64,000 nt of DNA from Prochlorococcus sp. scB245a_520K10. Lineage in GTDB: Bacteria > Cyanobacteriota > Cyanobacteriia > PCC-6307 > Cyanobiaceae. The stretch's first letter is position 1; every line of letters starts with the position of its first letter. Below, one piece after another: positions 60,899 through 64,000 of this stretch. A model generated the notes under the pieces. That model saw nothing but the letters and a program-made list of their open reading frames with translations. It was not told the DNA's origin and made no database searches. Both the position numbers and the translations under genes were made by a program. The DNA lies in the NCBI GenBank assembly GCA_000634515.1, contig JFNU01000202.1, positions 186,001 to 250,000 on the forward strand, in the 5' to 3' direction.

Positions 60899-61441
60899 GT
60901 GAAAAATTCATTACCAAAAATATCTGGTCCATGGAAATTAATGCTGCTTGGGGATGGAAGTCCAACTAGACATCTGCAGCTATTAACAAATCAAGAGACG
61001 AAAATTAAATTAATTTCTATGCAAATAGATCCTCTATTCATTGAAGAAGGTCCTCAAGAATTAAATCAGTTAAATGGACCTTTAATTAGAAGACAAGTGT
61101 GGATTAAAAACAATAATAAAAACCTAGCATGGGCTGAAAGTTGGTGGAATGCAGAACAAGTGAATGAAAATTTAAAAGCCAAAGAAGAACCAATTTGGAA
61201 GAATTTAACACAAGACAGATCAGAATTGTTTAGAGAAGTTGATCGAATTTCACTTGTTAATTCAAATTGGTTAGAAGATCAATTTTGTTTTAAAGGCCCA
61301 TTCTGGTCAAGAAATTATAGATTTTTTAGAGACAAAAAGCCCCTAACAATTATTAGAGAAGTCTTCAATCCACATTTAGAAAGTTTATTAGGTTATTCAG
61401 GAATTGAAGAATTTAAGAAACTATACTCTCCTTCTTCTTGA
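60899..61441 (+). CDS. Chorismate lyase family protein (DUF98 type), start uncertain
   Basis: This protein of at least 180 residues matches the cyanobacterial chorismate-pyruvate lyase family, which makes 4-hydroxybenzoate for plastoquinone. It has LGDGSPTRHLQLLTNQ, LIRRQVWIKN, LAWAESWWNAEQV, SELFREVDRISLV and FWSRNYRFF. The GTG at 60899 gives a short N-terminus. The frame stays open upstream to a TAA at 60815-60817, and the extra 27 codons read protein-like (KLFHSPKILWEEKAST), but they hold no ATG, GTG or TTG, only CTG (60836) and ATT (60866). The true start may be upstream (see finding). Confidence 0.85.
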   Translation: MKNSLPKISGPWKLMLLGDGSPTRHLQLLTNQETKIKLISMQIDPLFIEEGPQELNQLNGPLIRRQVWIKNNNKNLAWAESWWNAEQVNENLKAKEEPIWKNLTQDRSELFREVDRISLVNSNWLEDQFCFKGPFWSRNYRFFRDKKPLTIIREVFNPHLESLLGYSGIEEFKKLYSPSS

Positions 61442-61981
61442 TCTGGGAAGATTTCTTGATTTTAATTGACCTTGTTGGGTTAATTGATCTCTTGAATTAT
61501 TCTCTTTTTCTGAAGCTCTTTGCCATCTTTCAACTTTTAAATCCATTTCATCTGGCCAATCTTCATCTTGACTCTCTTTCACATAAGGTAATTTTTTTTG
61601 CTCAGTTGTCTGTAAGTTTTTTGGTTGCCTTAAAGATATTGCTTCTAAAGGTCTTTTTGAGTGCGTTTCAGCAGACTCATAAGAATTTGATTCTCTACTA
61701 AATGTCTTAATATCGTCATCATCGTCATAAAAATTTTGATCATCCCAGTCATCATTTTCTTCATCAAAAAATAAATCTACTTTTTCAGATACCCATCTTC
61801 CGACTTTTTTTACACCCTTACTTGTTATTCCTTGAAAATCTGAGTTCCTTCTTTTACCTGGCCTAGCACCAGATACTCCATCAACGAATTGTCTTCCAGT
61901 TTCAAAAATTTTATCAACTTGCTTATCAACAATATTTCTATCAAAACTATTTCTAAGATTTCTCATTCTCCTTGAATCCAT
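61421..61981 (-). CDS. Charged low-complexity protein of unknown function
   Basis: I do not recognise this 186-residue protein. It has a helical basic N-terminus (RRMRNLRNSFDRNIVDKQVD), a conserved-looking segment around KKVGRWVSEKVDLFFD, an acidic run rich in Asp near residue 85, and an Arg-rich end (NLPRSRRRRV). The lack of membrane segments and the charge pattern would suit a nucleic-acid or protein scaffold, but that is a guess. Its last 21 bases overlap the end of the convergent chorismate lyase gene. The next minus-strand gene upstream ends 84 bases away. Confidence 0.75.
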   Translation of the reverse strand: MDSRRMRNLRNSFDRNIVDKQVDKIFETGRQFVDGVSGARPGKRRNSDFQGITSKGVKKVGRWVSEKVDLFFDEENDDWDDQNFYDDDDDIKTFSRESNSYESAETHSKRPLEAISLRQPKNLQTTEQKKLPYVKESQDEDWPDEMDLKVERWQRASEKENNSRDQLTQQGQLKSRNLPRSRRRRV

Positions 61982-62065
61982 AAATTATTAAGCTGTTTAA
62001 AATATAAATTACATTAAAAAAATAAATAATTCCAAATATAGAAACAAAAACACATCTTATTATTT

Positions 62066-62593
62066 CTAATCAAACAAAATTAAACACTTTTTATTCCAGG
62101 ATCCATTAAAAAAATTTACACAACATTTTTTACAGGCAATATTTTTTATTCTTTTCCTATAAAAAAATTTCTCACCACAATTTTGACAAGTTCCTCTAAA
62201 TTTTAATTCTCTCCTTTCTATAGGAAATGAGTGCCTTACAGCAATTTGAAAATTCTTCTCTTTCGCATTAATTTCATGCATTTTTTCTAAAAAATTTGGA
62301 CCATGTATCTCATTTTTCTTTAATATCCTATCTACCCATGCATGAATCATTTCATGACATAAAGTACTGTTTATTTCACAAGTGGATAATTTACTCAAGA
62401 TAGGTTTCGATAAGATAATTTCAGAATCTAAAAGACCATTAATTCGTTTTCTTTTATAAAAACCAGCAGTAGTTTTTAATCTATTATCACTCCATCTAAC
62501 TTTGACTAAAGGATGATTATTAACCGTTAAAGAATTTTCAAAATATTGGCTATTAAATCTATGAAATAATGGTAAAAGAGGAATTAAAGGCAT
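62066..62593 (-). CDS. SprT-like zinc metalloprotease-domain protein
   Basis: This 175-residue protein has a zinc-peptidase core with LCHEMIHAWVD (HExxH type) and a second site GPNFLEKMHEIN. A C-terminal zinc ribbon has two CxxC pairs (CQNCGEKFF and CKKC). This is the SprT/Spartan-like domain arrangement; Spartan proteins cleave DNA-protein crosslinks in eukaryotes, while bacterial SprT function is mostly unknown. It lies alone on the minus strand, diverging from the NTF2-like gene by 85 bases. Confidence 0.88.
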   Translation of the reverse strand: MPLIPLLPLFHRFNSQYFENSLTVNNHPLVKVRWSDNRLKTTAGFYKRKRINGLLDSEIILSKPILSKLSTCEINSTLCHEMIHAWVDRILKKNEIHGPNFLEKMHEINAKEKNFQIAVRHSFPIERRELKFRGTCQNCGEKFFYRKRIKNIACKKCCVNFFNGSWNKKCLILFD

Positions 62594-62678
62594 TATGGAT
62601 TAAAATTAGTATTATTTTGACAAAAAAAGCCATCAAAAACGATTTCTTTTCTTAAAGTAATAAAAAACTCAAATTAAC

Positions 62679-63098
62679 ATGGATGCAACACTAGTTAAAG
62701 ATATCGGAATTAAAGCATTATTAGTTGGCGGAGCAGTACTAGTTTCTTTTTGGACTTTTAATGCAGTCAAATTAGTTATAAGCGCCAGAGGAATTAATCC
62801 ATTAGTAAGAAAGTTTTTTGATCAAATAGCTGCAGGCAGAATTGATGCAGCTTATGGTTTGACTACAAAAACTTATAAAACTCATGTTAAACGCCAAGAC
62901 TTTCTTAAATTTTTAGCTAGTTTAAACCTCAACAAATACAGAAATTTAAAATCAGGAAGACCTAGAGTCCAAGAAGATCAAATCATAATAACTTTGAATT
63001 TAAAATCAGAAGACAAACAAGATGAGCTCCCATTAGATTTTACTTTCGCAAAAACTGACAATGATTGGAAAATAGACAGAATAGCTAAAGTGAATTAA
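62679..63098 (+). CDS. Membrane-anchored NTF2-like (DUF4864-like) protein
   Basis: This 139-residue protein starts with one membrane helix (about residues 10-30) and continues with a small alpha+beta domain: FDQIAAGRIDAAYGLTTKTYK, KRQDFLKFLASLNL, a middle strand pair and KTDNDWKIDRIAKVN at the end. The pattern is that of small NTF2-like domains such as DUF4864. No function is known. It precedes the DNA ligase gene by 9 bases and so may be transcribed with it. Confidence 0.78.
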   Translation: MDATLVKDIGIKALLVGGAVLVSFWTFNAVKLVISARGINPLVRKFFDQIAAGRIDAAYGLTTKTYKTHVKRQDFLKFLASLNLNKYRNLKSGRPRVQEDQIIITLNLKSEDKQDELPLDFTFAKTDNDWKIDRIAKVN

Positions 63099-63107
63099 TA
63101 ATGTCTT

Positions 63108-64000
63108 GTGAGGCAAAAAGAATTGTTTAAAGAAGAAATAATACATCAATTAGAATTACACCCAAGTAGATTAGATAAAGAAAAAATCATCTCAGAAGCA
63201 ATGGAAGAAGGTATAGATGATTTTTTTGAAGGAATCCGTATGGCACTTGATCCATTGGTGACTTTTGGTGTAAAAATTGTTCCTGAGAAAGAGAATGACA
63301 AAAATCAAAATTTTTTATGGGAAGATTTTAGAAAATTAGCCAACAAGCTTATTCAAAGAGAACTTACTGGTCACGCTGCTCGCGATGCAATTCTTAAAGC
63401 TATGGAATCTGCAACAAAAGAAGAGTGGAATGGATTTTATAGACGAGTTTTAATTAAAGATCTTAGATGTGGTGTATCTGAAAAAACAATCAACAAGATA
63501 GCAAAGAATTTTCCCAAATATGCTATTCCTATCTTTTCTTGTCCTTTAGCTCATGACAGTGCAAATCATGAAAAAAAAATGAAAGGAAAAAAGCAAATTG
63601 AAATCAAATTAGATGGTGTACGCGTTTTAACTATTATTAGAGAAAATAAAGTAGAAATGTTTTCTCGTAATGGGAAACAATTCCATAATTTTGGTCATAT
63701 TATCTCAGAAATACAAAACGTCTTAAAAGAAGACCCAGCACCTTATGACTTAGTACTCGATGGTGAAGTAATGAGCGCAAACTTTCAAGATTTAATGAAA
63801 CAGGTACATAGAAAAGATGGCAAACAAACCAAAGATGCAGTTCTCCACCTATTTGACTTATGTCCACTTGAAAACTTCCAAAAAGGGAAATGGAACACCA
63901 AACAAACAGCAAGAAGTTTATTAGTTAAAAAATGGGTAGCAAAACATTCTATGCTTCTAAAACATATACGAACGCTTGAATGGGAGAATGTAGATCTCGA
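63108..64000 (+). CDS. ATP-dependent DNA ligase, T4-type (N-terminal part, cut by window edge)
   Basis: At least 297 residues of an ATP-dependent DNA ligase run into the window edge. The DNA-binding helical N-domain (LANKLIQRELTGHAARDAI, then a RVLIKDLRCGVSEKTINKI block) closely matches phage T4 ligase in pattern. Motif I is EIKLDGVRV with the AMP-accepting lysine K167 (T4: K159). Motif III is LVLDGEVM with E220. The GTG at 63108 is the only start; a TAA lies two codons upstream. Cyanobacteria use NAD-dependent LigA for replication, so this is a second ligase. Base composition looks like the host's. The C-terminal OB domain is outside the window. Confidence 0.9.
   Translation, partial: MRQKELFKEEIIHQLELHPSRLDKEKIISEAMEEGIDDFFEGIRMALDPLVTFGVKIVPEKENDKNQNFLWEDFRKLANKLIQRELTGHAARDAILKAMESATKEEWNGFYRRVLIKDLRCGVSEKTINKIAKNFPKYAIPIFSCPLAHDSANHEKKMKGKKQIEIKLDGVRVLTIIRENKVEMFSRNGKQFHNFGHIISEIQNVLKEDPAPYDLVLDGEVMSANFQDLMKQVHRKDGKQTKDAVLHLFDLCPLENFQKGKWNTKQTARSLLVKKWVAKHSMLLKHIRTLEWENVDL

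Overview
The window looks like chromosomal DNA of a high-light-adapted Prochlorococcus (marine picocyanobacterium). The evidence is a very AT-rich composition (by eye about one third G+C or less), tightly packed genes with many stop/start and tail-to-tail overlaps, a photosystem II gene (psbZ), a cyanobacterial RpaB response regulator, the cyanobacterial sulfolipid pair sqdB-sqdX, a Ycf23/DUF561 protein, a cobalamin precorrin isomerase, and small picocyanobacterial proteins of unknown role. The exact strain cannot be fixed without a search. Both edges cut genes: lysS on the left and an ATP-dependent DNA ligase on the right.

Layout. 1-4 kb: lysS (partial), rpaB and the cell-shape operon mreB-mreC-mreD, all on the minus strand. 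4-10 kb: ssb, a DedA membrane protein, ahcY, tsaE, a PfkB sugar kinase, an alpha/beta hydrolase and a group 2 sigma factor. 10-14.5 kb: mgtE, a back-to-back crcB pair (fluoride channel), a small exported protein and gyrB. 14.6-18 kb: miaA, infC, a GntR-type regulator and cysE. 18-22.8 kb: secA, a GNAT acetyltransferase, an NTF2-like protein, tRNA-Gly(GCC), ribH and psbZ. 22.9-32 kb: mutS, cobH, holA, lysC, uvrB and ycf23. 32-37 kb: tilS, RNase J, dapA and asd. 37-43 kb: tig-clpP-clpX-dnaX. 42.7-45.6 kb: a family 2 glycosyltransferase and a SpoIID-domain protein. 45.7-47.6 kb: rpmI-rplT, a TPR protein and thiG. 47.8-50.2 kb: sqdB-sqdX. 50.2-55.9 kb: a small orphan ORF, gcvP, gcvH, a PLP-dependent enzyme and an HTH-like protein. 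56-64 kb: a delta-9 desaturase, rplI, dnaB, mnmG, a chorismate lyase, three poorly known genes and the ligase.

How the genes fit together. Most are core housekeeping. DNA replication and repair: ssb, gyrB, mutS, holA, uvrB, dnaX, dnaB, ligase. tRNA maturation: tsaE, miaA, tilS, mnmG. Aspartate-family amino acids: lysC, asd, dapA. Glycine decarboxylation (photorespiration): gcvP, gcvH. Proteostasis: tig-clpP-clpX. Envelope: mreBCD, SpoIID protein, glycosyltransferase, desaturase, sulfolipid pair. I see no CRISPR array, insertion sequence, prophage or rRNA. No stretch over 300 bases lacks a gene, except 50161-50550 if the small ORF there is not real.

Points most worth a second look: the T4-type ATP-dependent ligase at the right edge, the asymmetric CrcB pair, the chorismate lyase with a missing canonical start, a perfect 11-bp dyad inside a small ORF, the GC-rich start of infC, an 11-base complement to the Yfr1 sRNA motif within uvrB, and an HTH-like gene translationally coupled to a PLP enzyme beside gcvPH.
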